Shown: piece after piece, positions 1 through 9,633 of the stretch | Layout: each line of letters begins with the position of its first letter | Position numbering within the stretch: position 1 is the first letter of the stretch | Origin: UBA5018 sp044375975 | Lineage (GTDB): Bacteria > Cyanobacteriota > Cyanobacteriia > PCC-6307 > Cyanobiaceae | DNA: 64,000 bases | Assembly (NCBI GenBank): GCA_044375975.1 | Contig: JBILLQ010000007.1 | Span: 1 to 64,000 of the forward strand | Direction: 5' to 3' | Position numbers and translations under genes: made by a program | Notes under the pieces: model-generated | What the model was told of the DNA's origin: nothing | Databases searched by the model: none | Seen by the model: only the letters and a program-made list of their open reading frames with translations

Positions 1-3000
1 ACCACCGACGACACCTCCCTATCCATCAGCGGCACTATCTCCGCTGCCCTGACAACTGGTGAAACCGTTCGTATTTACGACGGCAGCACTTACCTGGGCA
101 GCGCATCTGTCTCCGGCACCACCTGGAGCTATGCCGATAGCCGCACGCTCTCCAATGCCCAGAGCGTCAGCTATACGGCCCGCGTCGCCGATGCCGCAGG
201 CAACCAGTCCGCCGCTGGCACCGCCTACACCGCCACGGTGGATATCACACCCCCCATCGCCGGCACTTTGGCTTTTGGCGCTGATTTCACCGATAGCGGC
301 ATCTCTCCCACTGATCGCATCACTAATGACAACAGCTTTACGCTGCTCCTGAGCGGCCAGGAAGTCGGCAGCGCCTTTGTCTATCAGCGCAGCACTGATG
401 GTGGCGCCAACTGGATCACCACCACTGCCAGCCAAAGTGGGGTGGCCGATGGCAACTATCAGTTCCGCGCTCAAGTAACAGATCTGGCGGGTAATATGGC
501 TTACACCGCTGTGCAATCCGTCACCATAGATACTCTTCGCCCCAAGGGCAGCCTGGGCAGCTACGCTAGTTCGCCTGCCTATGCAACACCAATCCCAAAT
601 CCTTTCAATATTGGCAATGCAGGCTACCTGGCTAGCCCTAGCTTTGCCGACATCGATGGCGATGGTGATCTTGATCTATTTATTAGCAACCAAGAAGGCA
701 ATACACTATTTTCTCGCAATACTGGCACGATTTCCGCTCCCGCCTACGGCGCTGCAAGCGTAAATCCTTTTGGTATTACTAATGTGGGATCAGGGGCTAT
801 TAGCCCTAGTCTGGTGGATATTGACTTCGACGGGGATCTGGATTTATTTATTGGTAGCAATGCCGGTAATACGTTATTTTATCGCAACACCGCTGCTTCT
901 GGTGCCACCACTGCCGCCTTTGCGGCACCCAGTACCAACTCCTTTGGCATTACTGATGTGGGCTTTTCTGCCAGTCCGACGTTGGTAGACATCGATCGGG
1001 ATGGTGATCTTGATTTGTTCATAGGTAATAGTGTCGGTAATACACTCTTCTATCGCAATAACGCCGCTGCTGGCGCCACATCCCCTATCTTTGCCGCCCC
1101 CACCACTAATCCGTTTGGCATAGGCGATGTAGGCTCTTCAGCCAGCCCTAGCTTGGTTGACATCGATGCTGATGGCGATCTTGACCTATTTATTGGTAAT
1201 ACCGACGGCAATACCTTGTTTTATCGCAATACTGCCCCTGCTGGCGCCACAGCTCCTGCATATGCCGCCGCAAGTATTAACGCCTTTGGTATCACCGATC
1301 TAAGCTACTATGCAAGTCCAGAATTAGTGGATATTGATGGTGATGGCGATTTAGATTTATTTGTTGGCGAGACATACGGTAATACAGTTTATTTTAGGAA
1401 TAACGCTGCTACTCCTGTGGCCCCGGTGGTCTCCAATACCACTAATGGTAGCTATGGCATCGGCGCGGTGATCACCCTCAGCCTGCAGTTTTCAGAAGCA
1501 GTGTTCATAAATAGCGCCGGTGGTTCGCCTAGGCTGCTGCTGGAAACAGGTGTCATTGATCGCTATGCAACCTACACCAGCGGCAGTGGTAGCAATACAC
1601 TAATCTTTTCCTATACCGTTCAGGCTGGCGATAACAGCGCAGATCTCGATCAAGTTGCCAGTTCTGCCCTGGAACTCAATGGTGCCAGCATTAAGGATGC
1701 AGCTGGCAACAACGCCATTCTCACCTTGGCTGCCCCTGGCGCCCCTGGCTCATTGGCGGCTAATGCCGCCCTGGTGATCGACACCACTCCACCAGGCGCC
1801 CCAAGTCTGACGTTAACCGATACGGGGATCTCCTCCACAGATCGCATCACCAATAACGGTAGTATTGTCGTTGGAGGTTTGGAAGCCAATGCCAATTGGC
1901 AGTACTCTACTAATGGTGGAACCAGCTGGAGTGTCGTTTTAAACGCCGCTACTACTCCCTTTCCAATAGGGCAAGGTAGCTACACCACAGGCCAGGTGCA
2001 GGTGCGCCAAATTGATGCTGCTGGTAATATCAGCCCAGTTAATTCTTCCTTCCAGGCTTTCACGGTCGATACCAGCGCCCCTGCTGTCAGCTCGGTGGTG
2101 GCCACAGGTGCCGGTATCAGCGGTGGCAATGGCTATCTCAATGCTGGCAAGCTTGTTAGCATTACTATAAATACTTCCGAGCCAATTACGATTAGTGGCG
2201 GCACTCCAACCCTGAGCTTAAACTCCGGCGGTAGCGCGGCTTACGCGAGCGGAAGCGGCACTAATGCCCTGGTGTTTAATTATACAGTTGCTGCGGGGAA
2301 TACCGCCAGTGATCTATTTATCACTGGCCTAAATGCCAATGGCGCCATCCTTAGCGATGCCGCTGGCAATAGTTTCGCCAGCTTCTCGAATAATCCAGCT
2401 GGCACCCTGGTGATTGACACCACTGCCCCAGCCACGCCAACGTTGGCCCTGGCTAACGACAGCGGTGTAAGCAATAGCGATGGCATCACCAATAATGGCA
2501 CTGTGAACGTAACTGGATTGGAGGCTGGAGCCAGCTGGCAATACTCTACTAATGTGGGCAGCAGCTGGGTTAATGGTGCAGGATCTAGCTTTGTGCTCTC
2601 TAGCGGTAGCTATAACGCTGGCAGTATCCTGGTGCGCCAGAGTGATTTGGCTGGTAACGTCAGTGCCAATGGCCAGCTAGGTGCAATTATTATTGATACC
2701 AGCGCACCGTTGGCCCCTGGCCTGTTCTTGGCCAACGACAGCGGTATTAGCAATAGCGACGGCATCACCAACAATGGCACCGTTAATGTGAGTGGCCTGG
2801 AAATTGCTGCCAATTGGCAATATTCCACCAATGGCGGCAGCATTTGGTTTAATGGCACTGGCTCCTCCTTCCAGCTGGCCAGCGGCAACTATGGCAGCGG
2901 CACAATTCTTGTATCCCAAAGCGATATTGCCGGCAACGTCAGTGCCAATGGCCAGCTAGGGCCGATTACCGTTGATACCAGCGCACCGCTGGCCAGCTCC

Positions 3001-6000
3001 GTGCTGGTCACTGGCACTGGCATCAGTGGCGGCAATGGCAACCTCAATGCCGGCAAGGTGGTAACCATCACCGTAAATACATCCGAGCCTGTCACGATTA
3101 GCGGCGGCATACCCACCCTCAGCCTCAACTCCGGTGGAATCGCCACCTACGCCAGTGGTAGTGGCACTAATTCACTGGTATTTAGCTATACAGTAGCTGC
3201 GGGCCACAGCAACAGTGATTTAGCTATTACCGCCCTCAATGCCAACGGCGCTCTCCTTAGAGATGTCGCTGGAAATAGCTTTGCCAGCTTCTCCAATACT
3301 CCAGCGGGTGTTCTGGTGATCGACACCACCGCCCCAACCGCCCCCAACCTGGCCTTGGCCAGCGATAGCGGCATCAGCAATAGCGATGGTATCACAAATA
3401 TTGGCACAGTAAATATTAGCGGCTTGGAAACTGGCGCCAGCTGGCAATATTCCGTAAATGGCGGTAACAGTTGGCTCGCCGGCACTGGCACATCCTTCTC
3501 CCTGGCGCCAGGCAGCTATGCGGCTGGCAGCATCCTTGTGCGCCAGAGCGATCTCGCCGGCAACACCAGTGCCAATGGCCAATTAGCTGCCATCACGATT
3601 GACACCATTGCTCCCACCGGCAGCCTCGGCAGCTACGCCACCGCTCCCGCCTACGCCGCTGCCACCACCAATCCCTTCGGGATCAGCGATGTTGGCAACG
3701 CGGCCAGCCCGGCCTTTGCGGATGCCGACGGCGATGGCGATCTGGATCTCTTCATCGGTGAGTTCCACGGCAACACCCTCTTTTTCAGGAACACAGCCAA
3801 CCCTGGCGCCACCGCTCCCGCCTACGCCGCTGCCGCCACCAATCCCTTCGGGATCAGCGATGTGGGCTCCATCGCCAGCCCTGTCTTCGCTGATGCCGAC
3901 GGCGATGGCGATCTGGATCTCTTCATCGGCAATTACGACGGCAACACCCTCTTTTTCAGGAACACCGCTACAGCTGGCGCCACCGCTCCCGCCTACGCCG
4001 CTGCCACCACCAATCCCTTCGGGATCAGCGATGTTGGCTACGCGGCCAGCCCGGCCTTTGCGGATGCCGACGGCGATGGCGATCTGGATCTCTTCATCGG
4101 CATTAACTTCGGCGCAATCCTCTTTTTCAGGAACACCGCCACCGCAGGCGCCACCGCTCCCGCCTACGCCGTCACCACCAATCCCTTCGGGATTGGTGGT
4201 GACGGCTACGCCAGCCCGGCCTTCGCGGATGCCGACGCCGATGGCGATCTGGATCTCTTCATCGGTGATTTCTTCGGCGACACCCTCTTTTTCAGGAACA
4301 CAGCCAACCCTGGCGCCACAGCTCCCGCCTACGCCGCTGCCACCACCAATCCCTTCGGGATCAGCAATGTTGCCAACTACGCCAGCTCGGCCTTCGCTGG
4401 CTACTGGGCCAGCCCGGCCTTCGCGGATGCCGACCGCGATGGCGATCTGGATCTCTTCATCGGTGAGTACTGCGGCAGCACCCTCTTTTTCAGGAACACC
4501 GCAGCCACACCCGTGGCACCGGTGAACTCCAGCACCGCCAACGGCAGCTATGGCGTCGGTGCGGTAATCACCCTTACCCTGCAGTTCTCAGAGGCCGTCC
4601 ACGTAAACACCACTGGCGGCACACCACGACTGCAACTGGAAACCGGTGCAATTGATCGCTATGCTATTTATACAGGTGGTAGTGGCACCAACACCCTTTC
4701 CTTCTCTTACACCGTTCAGGCTGGCGATAGTAGCGCCGATCTAGATCAGGTTTCCAGTTCCGCCCTGGAACTAAATGGTGGCACGATCAAGGATGCGGCT
4801 GGCAACAATGCCAACTTCTCCCTGGCCACACCAGGCGGTGTGGGATCCCTGGCGGCCAATGCCGCGATTGTGATTGCTACCGCTCCCCCCAATTCCCATC
4901 TGTTTACCACTGTTACTCAACTTGAATGGGACGAAAATCTAGATTCATTTATCGCCAGCACTACCTATTCAGATGCAAACTTCATGCTGGCCGAGGTGAG
5001 TGGGAACGGCCGGCCATTCCAGGGCGACAAAGACGGCAATCTTAATGCCAAAACCTGGGAGAAAGTGCGCTTTGGCGATCTATTTGGAGAGTATCTACCC
5101 ATGTTTACCAGCAGTTCTTATTATTACTATTATGGTGCCGTAAATACTGGCATCCTGGGGGGCTGGGGTCTCTTCTTGACCAATCAAAACGACGAATTTT
5201 ATCTGCTAGATATTGACGGTAATTGCAACCTCTCCCCGGGTACCAATATTGGCTCCTGGGACTCCTGGTTGCCCAATACCTATTATTTTGCCACCAATGT
5301 GGTCTGCTTTGTTGCCGGCACTCAGATCCGCACTCCCCAGGGTGAGCGGGCGATCGAAACCCTGCAGCCGGGGGACTTGATCAGTACCGCCAATGGCGTA
5401 AAACCGGTTAAGTTTGTCTCCCGCAACACCCGCCACTTCAATGAATTGCTGGCGGTAGGCAAGTCGCCAATTCGGGTGGCGGCATCGGCCTTTGGTGCCG
5501 CTGGGCCCTCGGCGGATTTGCTGATGAGCCCCTCCCATGCCCTCTGCCTGGAAGGAACGCTGATCGAAGCCGCTGCCCTGCTGGACTATGCCGGCGTCAG
5601 CCGCGTTGATGAATGGCAGTCGCAACAGCTCACCTATTTCAACATTGAACTGGAACAGCATGAGCTGATCTGGGCCAACGGTGCCCTCACCGAGAGCTAT
5701 TTCTCCAGCTACCGCAGCAATGGCTTTAGCCGCGAGAGCTGGGATAACTACGATGACTACAGGGCTCTCTATGGCGATGGCGAATTGATGCAGGAGCTGC
5801 CCCTGCCCCGCATCGCCTTCTCCCGCCAGCTACCAGTTGCCCTGCGAACCAAGCTGCAAGTAAACTGCTTTGATCTCGATCTCGCCGATCTGGATTTGTT
5901 CACTCTCGAGCAAGCAGATCAGCAGCGCACCAATCTAAATTGGTCAGATGAGCTATGCACAGATTTGGACTTGACAAATCTGAACCTGTCTGATTGCAGC

Positions 6001-6078
6001 CGCCAAAGCAGCAATCGTCCCCAGCCAATTAAGCTGCATTTAAACAGCCAATTGCAGGAGCTCAGCTTGGCTCTCTAA
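1..6078 (+). CDS. Giant Ig-like / FG-GAP repeat protein with C-terminal Hint domain (5' end missing)
   Basis: The frame is open from the first base, so the start lies outside the window; 2025 residues are visible (numbered from the window edge). In order: Ig-like modules; five FG-GAP/VCBS-type repeats with Ca-binding DxDxDGD loops (about 181-470); further Ig-like modules of the DTTAPxxPxLALxxDSG kind (475-1205); a second set of five FG-GAP repeats (1207-1502); an Ig-like module; a unique Tyr-rich stretch; and a Hint_2 domain starting at Cys1769 (CFVAGTQI) and ending near the HELIWANGALTESY segment. A Leu/Asp-rich tail follows. Hint domains are autoprocessing folds; in proteins of this kind they probably cleave or attach the C-terminus during export. 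A secreted or surface adhesin is the best inference, with the actual ligand unknown. The second FG-GAP block is nearly identical between units at the DNA level, unlike the first. Confidence 0.9.
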   Translation, partial: TTDDTSLSISGTISAALTTGETVRIYDGSTYLGSASVSGTTWSYADSRTLSNAQSVSYTARVADAAGNQSAAGTAYTATVDITPPIAGTLAFGADFTDSGISPTDRITNDNSFTLLLSGQEVGSAFVYQRSTDGGANWITTTASQSGVADGNYQFRAQVTDLAGNMAYTAVQSVTIDTLRPKGSLGSYASSPAYATPIPNPFNIGNAGYLASPSFADIDGDGDLDLFISNQEGNTLFSRNTGTISAPAYGAASVNPFGITNVGSGAISPSLVDIDFDGDLDLFIGSNAGNTLFYRNTAASGATTAAFAAPSTNSFGITDVGFSASPTLVDIDRDGDLDLFIGNSVGNTLFYRNNAAAGATSPIFAAPTTNPFGIGDVGSSASPSLVDIDADGDLDLFIGNTDGNTLFYRNTAPAGATAPAYAAASINAFGITDLSYYASPELVDIDGDGDLDLFVGETYGNTVYFRNNAATPVAPVVSNTTNGSYGIGAVITLSLQFSEAVFINSAGGSPRLLLETGVIDRYATYTSGSGSNTLIFSYTVQAGDNSADLDQVASSALELNGASIKDAAGNNAILTLAAPGAPGSLAANAALVIDTTPPGAPSLTLTDTGISSTDRITNNGSIVVGGLEANANWQYSTNGGTSWSVVLNAATTPFPIGQGSYTTGQVQVRQIDAAGNISPVNSSFQAFTVDTSAPAVSSVVATGAGISGGNGYLNAGKLVSITINTSEPITISGGTPTLSLNSGGSAAYASGSGTNALVFNYTVAAGNTASDLFITGLNANGAILSDAAGNSFASFSNNPAGTLVIDTTAPATPTLALANDSGVSNSDGITNNGTVNVTGLEAGASWQYSTNVGSSWVNGAGSSFVLSSGSYNAGSILVRQSDLAGNVSANGQLGAIIIDTSAPLAPGLFLANDSGISNSDGITNNGTVNVSGLEIAANWQYSTNGGSIWFNGTGSSFQLASGNYGSGTILVSQSDIAGNVSANGQLGPITVDTSAPLASSVLVTGTGISGGNGNLNAGKVVTITVNTSEPVTISGGIPTLSLNSGGIATYASGSGTNSLVFSYTVAAGHSNSDLAITALNANGALLRDVAGNSFASFSNTPAGVLVIDTTAPTAPNLALASDSGISNSDGITNIGTVNISGLETGASWQYSVNGGNSWLAGTGTSFSLAPGSYAAGSILVRQSDLAGNTSANGQLAAITIDTIAPTGSLGSYATAPAYAAATTNPFGISDVGNAASPAFADADGDGDLDLFIGEFHGNTLFFRNTANPGATAPAYAAAATNPFGISDVGSIASPVFADADGDGDLDLFIGNYDGNTLFFRNTATAGATAPAYAAATTNPFGISDVGYAASPAFADADGDGDLDLFIGINFGAILFFRNTATAGATAPAYAVTTNPFGIGGDGYASPAFADADADGDLDLFIGDFFGDTLFFRNTANPGATAPAYAAATTNPFGISNVANYASSAFAGYWASPAFADADRDGDLDLFIGEYCGSTLFFRNTAATPVAPVNSSTANGSYGVGAVITLTLQFSEAVHVNTTGGTPRLQLETGAIDRYAIYTGGSGTNTLSFSYTVQAGDSSADLDQVSSSALELNGGTIKDAAGNNANFSLATPGGVGSLAANAAIVIATAPPNSHLFTTVTQLEWDENLDSFIASTTYSDANFMLAEVSGNGRPFQGDKDGNLNAKTWEKVRFGDLFGEYLPMFTSSSYYYYYGAVNTGILGGWGLFLTNQNDEFYLLDIDGNCNLSPGTNIGSWDSWLPNTYYFATNVVCFVAGTQIRTPQGERAIETLQPGDLISTANGVKPVKFVSRNTRHFNELLAVGKSPIRVAASAFGAAGPSADLLMSPSHALCLEGTLIEAAALLDYAGVSRVDEWQSQQLTYFNIELEQHELIWANGALTESYFSSYRSNGFSRESWDNYDDYRALYGDGELMQELPLPRIAFSRQLPVALRTKLQVNCFDLDLADLDLFTLEQADQQRTNLNWSDELCTDLDLTNLNLSDCSRQSSNRPQPIKLHLNSQLQELSLAL
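541..1410 (+). repeat. First FG-GAP/VCBS-like repeat block, five diverged units
   Basis: Five units of about 57-60 codons, each with an NPFGI-like lead, an ASP(S/T)xVDID segment and a DGDLDLFIG calcium loop followed by GNTLFYRN. The units have diverged at the DNA level, in contrast to the second block in the same gene. Confidence 0.8.
3640..4512 (+). repeat. Second FG-GAP/VCBS-like block, near-identical 171-bp units
   Basis: Unit starts at about 3640, 3811, 3982, 4153 and 4318 give steps of 171, 171, 171 and 165 bp. Each unit begins with ACCGCTCCCGCCTACGCCG or a close variant and contains GATGGCGATCTGGATCTCTT. High nucleotide identity points to recent tandem duplication or gene conversion. 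Confidence 0.85.
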
Positions 6079-6094
6079 CCGCCCAGATAGAGCA

Positions 6095-6114
6095 GGCCGC
6101 AATCAGCTGCGGCC
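6095..6114 (+). terminator. Hairpin after the Hint-domain gene
   Basis: A perfect 7-bp stem (GGCCGCA / TGCGGCC) with a 6-nt loop, 16 bp after the stop codon. It lacks a proper T-run, so it may work as an RNA end-stabilising hairpin or a weak terminator. Confidence 0.5.
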
Positions 6115-6288
6115 TTGGGGTTGACTCAGCGAGCCACTCCTCCCCCATGTCATGTTCAATGCCAGGGTCGCCAATCAGGCGATCCTGGCTCCCAGATCTT
6201 GCGGTAGATCGCCGCTGATCATCGGCTGCATCCAGGCCAAACAAGCTCCGGAAATCGGTAAGAACACCAGCGCTCAGCCCTCTCTAGC

Positions 6289-7035
6289 TCAGCCCGCCAG
6301 GGCCTGCACCAGCGACGCCAGGCCAAAGGCCAGGAACAGGCCGCCGCTGAGTCGATACAGCAACAACTCGCTGATCCGGCCACCGATCCACTTGCCGGCG
6401 CCCACCGCCAGCCAGGTGACCAGGGCATGACCCACCAGGGTGCCAGCCAGCAACCCCCCAAAGGAGAAGGCCGGTGCCGTGGCCAGCAGGATCGTGGCGA
6501 ACTGGGTGCGATCGCCCAGCTCGGCGATGAACACCAGGGCGAAGGATTCCCAGATAACGGCCCATGGGGTGACGATTGCCTTTTGGAGTTCGGCTTTATT
6601 CACCGCCGCTTCTGCCTCCTTTTCCTCCTCGGCGGCGGCATCAGTGGCCAGGCCCTGGGCATCCAGCAGCAACTTGATCCCGAAGCCCAGGAACAGGGCC
6701 GCAGCCAGCCAGGGAATCACAGTGGCCGGGATCAGTTCCCGCAGGCCATAGCCCAGGCCCAGGGATATCAGCGTCACCGCCGCCAGGGCGGAGAAGGCGC
6801 CCAGATACACCCAGCGGGGCCGATGGCGGGCCGCCAGGATCAGGGCCATGAAAAATGTTTTGTCCCCCAGTTCCGCCAGGGTGATGGCGGTGAGGCTGGA
6901 GGCAAAGCTTGCCGGGGCTGGATTAGCAGCCAGCTCGGGCGGCAATTGAGCTGTTATCAGGCCCCAGGCAGCCAGAGCGGAGAACAAGGGCCAGCAAGCG
7001 ATCACAAAGCCGATTCTGCCGCAGCTGAATGCCAC
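6289..7035 (-). CDS. GDT1/TMEM165 (UPF0016) family cation/proton exchanger
   Basis: 248 residues, polytopic membrane protein with the two signature motifs of the family, ELGDKT at 55-60 and ELGDRT at 172-177, in two homologous halves of three helices joined by a charged Ala/Glu-rich linker (about 130-150). Family members exchange Mn2+ or Ca2+ for protons. The Synechocystis member Mnx exports manganese and supports photosystem II assembly, so manganese homeostasis is the likely role here. The start at 7035 is GTG; no ATG is available before the first conserved segment. It is convergent with the large Hint-domain gene and divergent from the SulP gene. Confidence 0.9.
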   Translation of the reverse strand: MAFSCGRIGFVIACWPLFSALAAWGLITAQLPPELAANPAPASFASSLTAITLAELGDKTFFMALILAARHRPRWVYLGAFSALAAVTLISLGLGYGLRELIPATVIPWLAAALFLGFGIKLLLDAQGLATDAAAEEEKEAEAAVNKAELQKAIVTPWAVIWESFALVFIAELGDRTQFATILLATAPAFSFGGLLAGTLVGHALVTWLAVGAGKWIGGRISELLLYRLSGGLFLAFGLASLVQALAG

Positions 7036-7246
7036 TCCTTGCTGCCTCGCCTTACTGGCACGCCTGAATGGCCCGCCCTACTGGCCCGCCTGAATGCCAC
7101 AGCTAAATGCCCACAGGCAAGCCGGCCGGGGATCCAGGCCAGAGTGACCACAGCTGATCGGCCATCCCTGTGACCAGGCTGAGCCCCTGTATTGATGCTG
7201 AGCTGCGGGGCCGCTTGCTGCCAGTGGCTCTGCTGCTGCTGCTGCT

Positions 7247-8950
7247 ATGGCTTCTGCCATGAGTGGTGCCGCCCAGCCCAATTGGCGTCAGCTCAGCGGC
7301 TATCGGCTCGAATCGCTGCGCCCAGATCTGTTGGCGGGGATGGCGGTGGCCGCCTACTTGATCCCCCAGTGTTTGGCCTACGGCGAACTGGCGGGATTGG
7401 ATCCGGTGCGGGGCCTATGGGCGATCCTGCCGCCGATTTTGCTCTATGCGCTGCTGGGTTCTTCGCCACAGCTGTCGGTGGGGCCGGAATCCACCACCGC
7501 TGTGATGACCGCCGCCGCCATCGCTCCGCTGGCCGCCGGGGATGCCCAGCTCTACGCCAGTCTCAGCAGTGGCTTGGCTCTGGCCGTTGGGGCGATCTGC
7601 TGCCTGGGGGCCTGGGCGCGGCTTGGCTTTGTGGCCAACCTGCTTTCCAAGCCGATTTTGATCGGCTACATGGCGGGGGTGGCAGCAATCATGATTGGCA
7701 GTCAACTCCACACAATATGGGGTATTGAACTGCATACCAATTCCCTGCCAGCTCAGCTATGGGAGTTGGTTCAACGCCAGGCCGAATGGCATTGGCCCAG
7801 CCTGTGGATGACCCTGGCCGTGCTCAGCCTGCTGGCCGCCATGCAGAAGTTTTTTCCAAGGGCTCCCGGCCCGCTGCTGGCGATGCTGTTGGCCACTGGG
7901 GCGGTGGCCGCAATGCATCTAGATCAGCTGGGGGTTGCGGTAATCGGCAATATTCCAGGCGATTTACCGGGCCTGGCATTTCCCGATCTGCCAGCCTCCC
8001 AGTTAATTAAACCGCTGCTATCTTCTGCCCTGGGTATTGCCCTGGTGGGCTATTCAGACAACATTCTCACGGCCCGTGCCTTTGCCGCCCGCGGCGGCTA
8101 TCGGGTGGATGCCAACCAGGAATTACTTGCCCTGGGCACTGTCAATTTGGCCAACGGGATCGCGCAGGGTTTTCCGGTGAGCAGTAGCGGCAGTCGCACG
8201 GCCCTAGGCGATGCCCTGGGTAGCCGTTCCCAGCTGTTTTCGCTGATCGCCCTGGCCCTGGTGTTGTTGGTGTTGCTGTCGCTGCGGCCGCTGCTGGCCC
8301 TGTTTCCCAAGGTGGCCCTGGCTGCCGTGGTGATCATGGCGGCTCTGCGGCTGATCGATATCGATGGATTTATTGGTTTATTGCGATTTCGCTTTAGTGA
8401 ATTTCGCCTGGCAGTTATTACCTGTATCGGTGTGCTACTCAGCGATATTTTGATTGGTGTGGCCCTGGCGGTGGCCTTATCAATACTCGATTTGCTCTGG
8501 CGGATCATCAGGCCCAATGATGCGGTGCTGGGGGAAGTACCCTCCATGGCTGGCTATCACAATGTGGTCAGCCAGGCGGGTGCGATTACAAGGCCAGGCC
8601 TGCTAATTTATCGCTATGATGCACCCCTATGTTTTGCCAATGCTGATCATTTCTACCAGCGAGTCATGGAAGCCATTGATGCTGAATCCGAGCCGGTACG
8701 GTGGCTATTGATCAACGCGGAAGCAATCATAGACGTTGATAGTACAGCCCTCGATATGCTGCTTGAGCTGGAGCGGGATCTGCGCCACCTTGAGATTCAG
8801 TTTTGTATGGCTCGGGTCAAAAGCGAACTGCGCGGTTCCCTCGAACGCGGTGGCCTGGTGGAGCGGATCGGAGCCGGTCATCTATTCGCCACGATCGGCA
8901 CTGCCATCGAGGCGTTCCACCGCCTGGAAGCGATGGAGCAAGCTAGTTAG
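7247..8950 (+). CDS. SulP family anion transporter with C-terminal STAS domain
   Basis: 567 residues. The N-terminal SulP sequence is clear (DLLAGMAVAAYLIPQCLAYGELAGL, then SVGPESTTAVM), followed by about a dozen hydrophobic helices to residue 425 and a STAS domain at about 440-560 (LLIYRYDAPLCFANADHFYQRV ... DVDSTALDML). SulP proteins carry sulfate, bicarbonate or related anions; the cyanobacterial bicarbonate transporter BicA is one. The sequence alone does not separate bicarbonate from sulfate transport, and no cys genes lie next to it. A second ATG at 7259 is an equally good start; neither has a strong ribosome binding site. Confidence 0.88.
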   Translation: MASAMSGAAQPNWRQLSGYRLESLRPDLLAGMAVAAYLIPQCLAYGELAGLDPVRGLWAILPPILLYALLGSSPQLSVGPESTTAVMTAAAIAPLAAGDAQLYASLSSGLALAVGAICCLGAWARLGFVANLLSKPILIGYMAGVAAIMIGSQLHTIWGIELHTNSLPAQLWELVQRQAEWHWPSLWMTLAVLSLLAAMQKFFPRAPGPLLAMLLATGAVAAMHLDQLGVAVIGNIPGDLPGLAFPDLPASQLIKPLLSSALGIALVGYSDNILTARAFAARGGYRVDANQELLALGTVNLANGIAQGFPVSSSGSRTALGDALGSRSQLFSLIALALVLLVLLSLRPLLALFPKVALAAVVIMAALRLIDIDGFIGLLRFRFSEFRLAVITCIGVLLSDILIGVALAVALSILDLLWRIIRPNDAVLGEVPSMAGYHNVVSQAGAITRPGLLIYRYDAPLCFANADHFYQRVMEAIDAESEPVRWLLINAEAIIDVDSTALDMLLELERDLRHLEIQFCMARVKSELRGSLERGGLVERIGAGHLFATIGTAIEAFHRLEAMEQAS

Positions 8951-8964
8951 AACTAGTGAATTTA

Positions 8965-9330
8965 GTGGGGCGGAAATTTACGCGAGATTAATTAATAGGT
9001 GCGGAAAATTAAACAATGCGGCGAGTCTGCTAATAATGATAATTTAGGGGGGGTAAGCGTTAGATATATTAATTGGTGCGGCAAATTTTACAATGCGGCA
9101 AGTTTTTCGATGAGAGAAATTTGCTTGGTTTATAAATCTGTTGGAGTGACAAATCTGCCAGTATGGAAAATTTATCTTTGGACACCTCGAAAAATATCAA
9201 GAGCCATAGGTTCCTTGTCGCCGGAAGCGTTGCAGCAAATGACCTGTTCCTTGCTCTGGCGAGCGGAATGGACGATTTTTCGAGGTGCCATTATGTGGCA
9301 AATTTACCAGTGCGGTAAGTTTGTAAATGG
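8965..9330 (+). repeat. Dispersed imperfect AAATTT / TGCGG repeat
   Basis: Variants of a unit like TGCGGCAAATTTTACAATGC occur at about 8968, 8999, 9074 and 9296, with a weaker one near 9160. Spacing is irregular and the inverted-repeat element at 9180 interrupts the series. No function can be assigned. Confidence 0.5.
9180..9290 (-). mobile_element. 111-bp inverted-repeat element (MITE-like), copy A
   Basis: The ends are inverted repeats of the type GGCACCTCGAAAAAT, left end GGACACCTCGAAAAAT. Its reverse complement aligns without gaps over 111 positions to the copy at 60529-60639, about 68% identical by eye, with the ends and an internal GCAACGCTTC block conserved best. No target duplication can be seen, so this looks like an older copy. 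It encodes no protein and would need a transposase supplied from elsewhere. Confidence 0.75.
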
Positions 9331-9633
9331 GGATGATTTTCCGGGGTTGTCCCAATGTTTCCAGGTGTCCCTGGGTGGGCTGTAAAGCTGCTTTTTTAAT
9401 CGTGTCTTTGCTTTGATTTATTCTCGTGATTTCTCCTGCGATTTCTTTCGCGATTTTCGCAGATTTTGCTGTTTTTTACGCATGTATTCCATTTTTGTTA
9501 TTTCCATTATGTTATTTTTTACTCATTTATTTCCGCCTCATTAATTTCCCGCTTCTGCGGTTATGGGCGTGCCGTGATTAACCTGTGGCGATCAGGCTGC
9601 CGTTGTGACCCTGCCGTTATGCCCCCTGTCGTT

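Larger units (their letters stand above)
8951..9633. other. AT-rich, repeat-filled spacer between SulP and P450 genes
   Basis: No credible gene is visible in this 680-bp spacer. It is markedly richer in A and T than its surroundings. It holds dispersed imperfect copies of a TGCGG-AAATTT-type motif, a 111-bp inverted-repeat element (9180-9290), then T-rich degenerate repeats (about 9400-9500) and short CTGCCGTTATG-like repeats just upstream of the P450 start. Confidence 0.6.

Noticed and set aside
8999..9385. 128-codon frame on the plus strand
   Set aside because: It reads through the spacer motif copies and the 111-bp element; no protein-like conservation.
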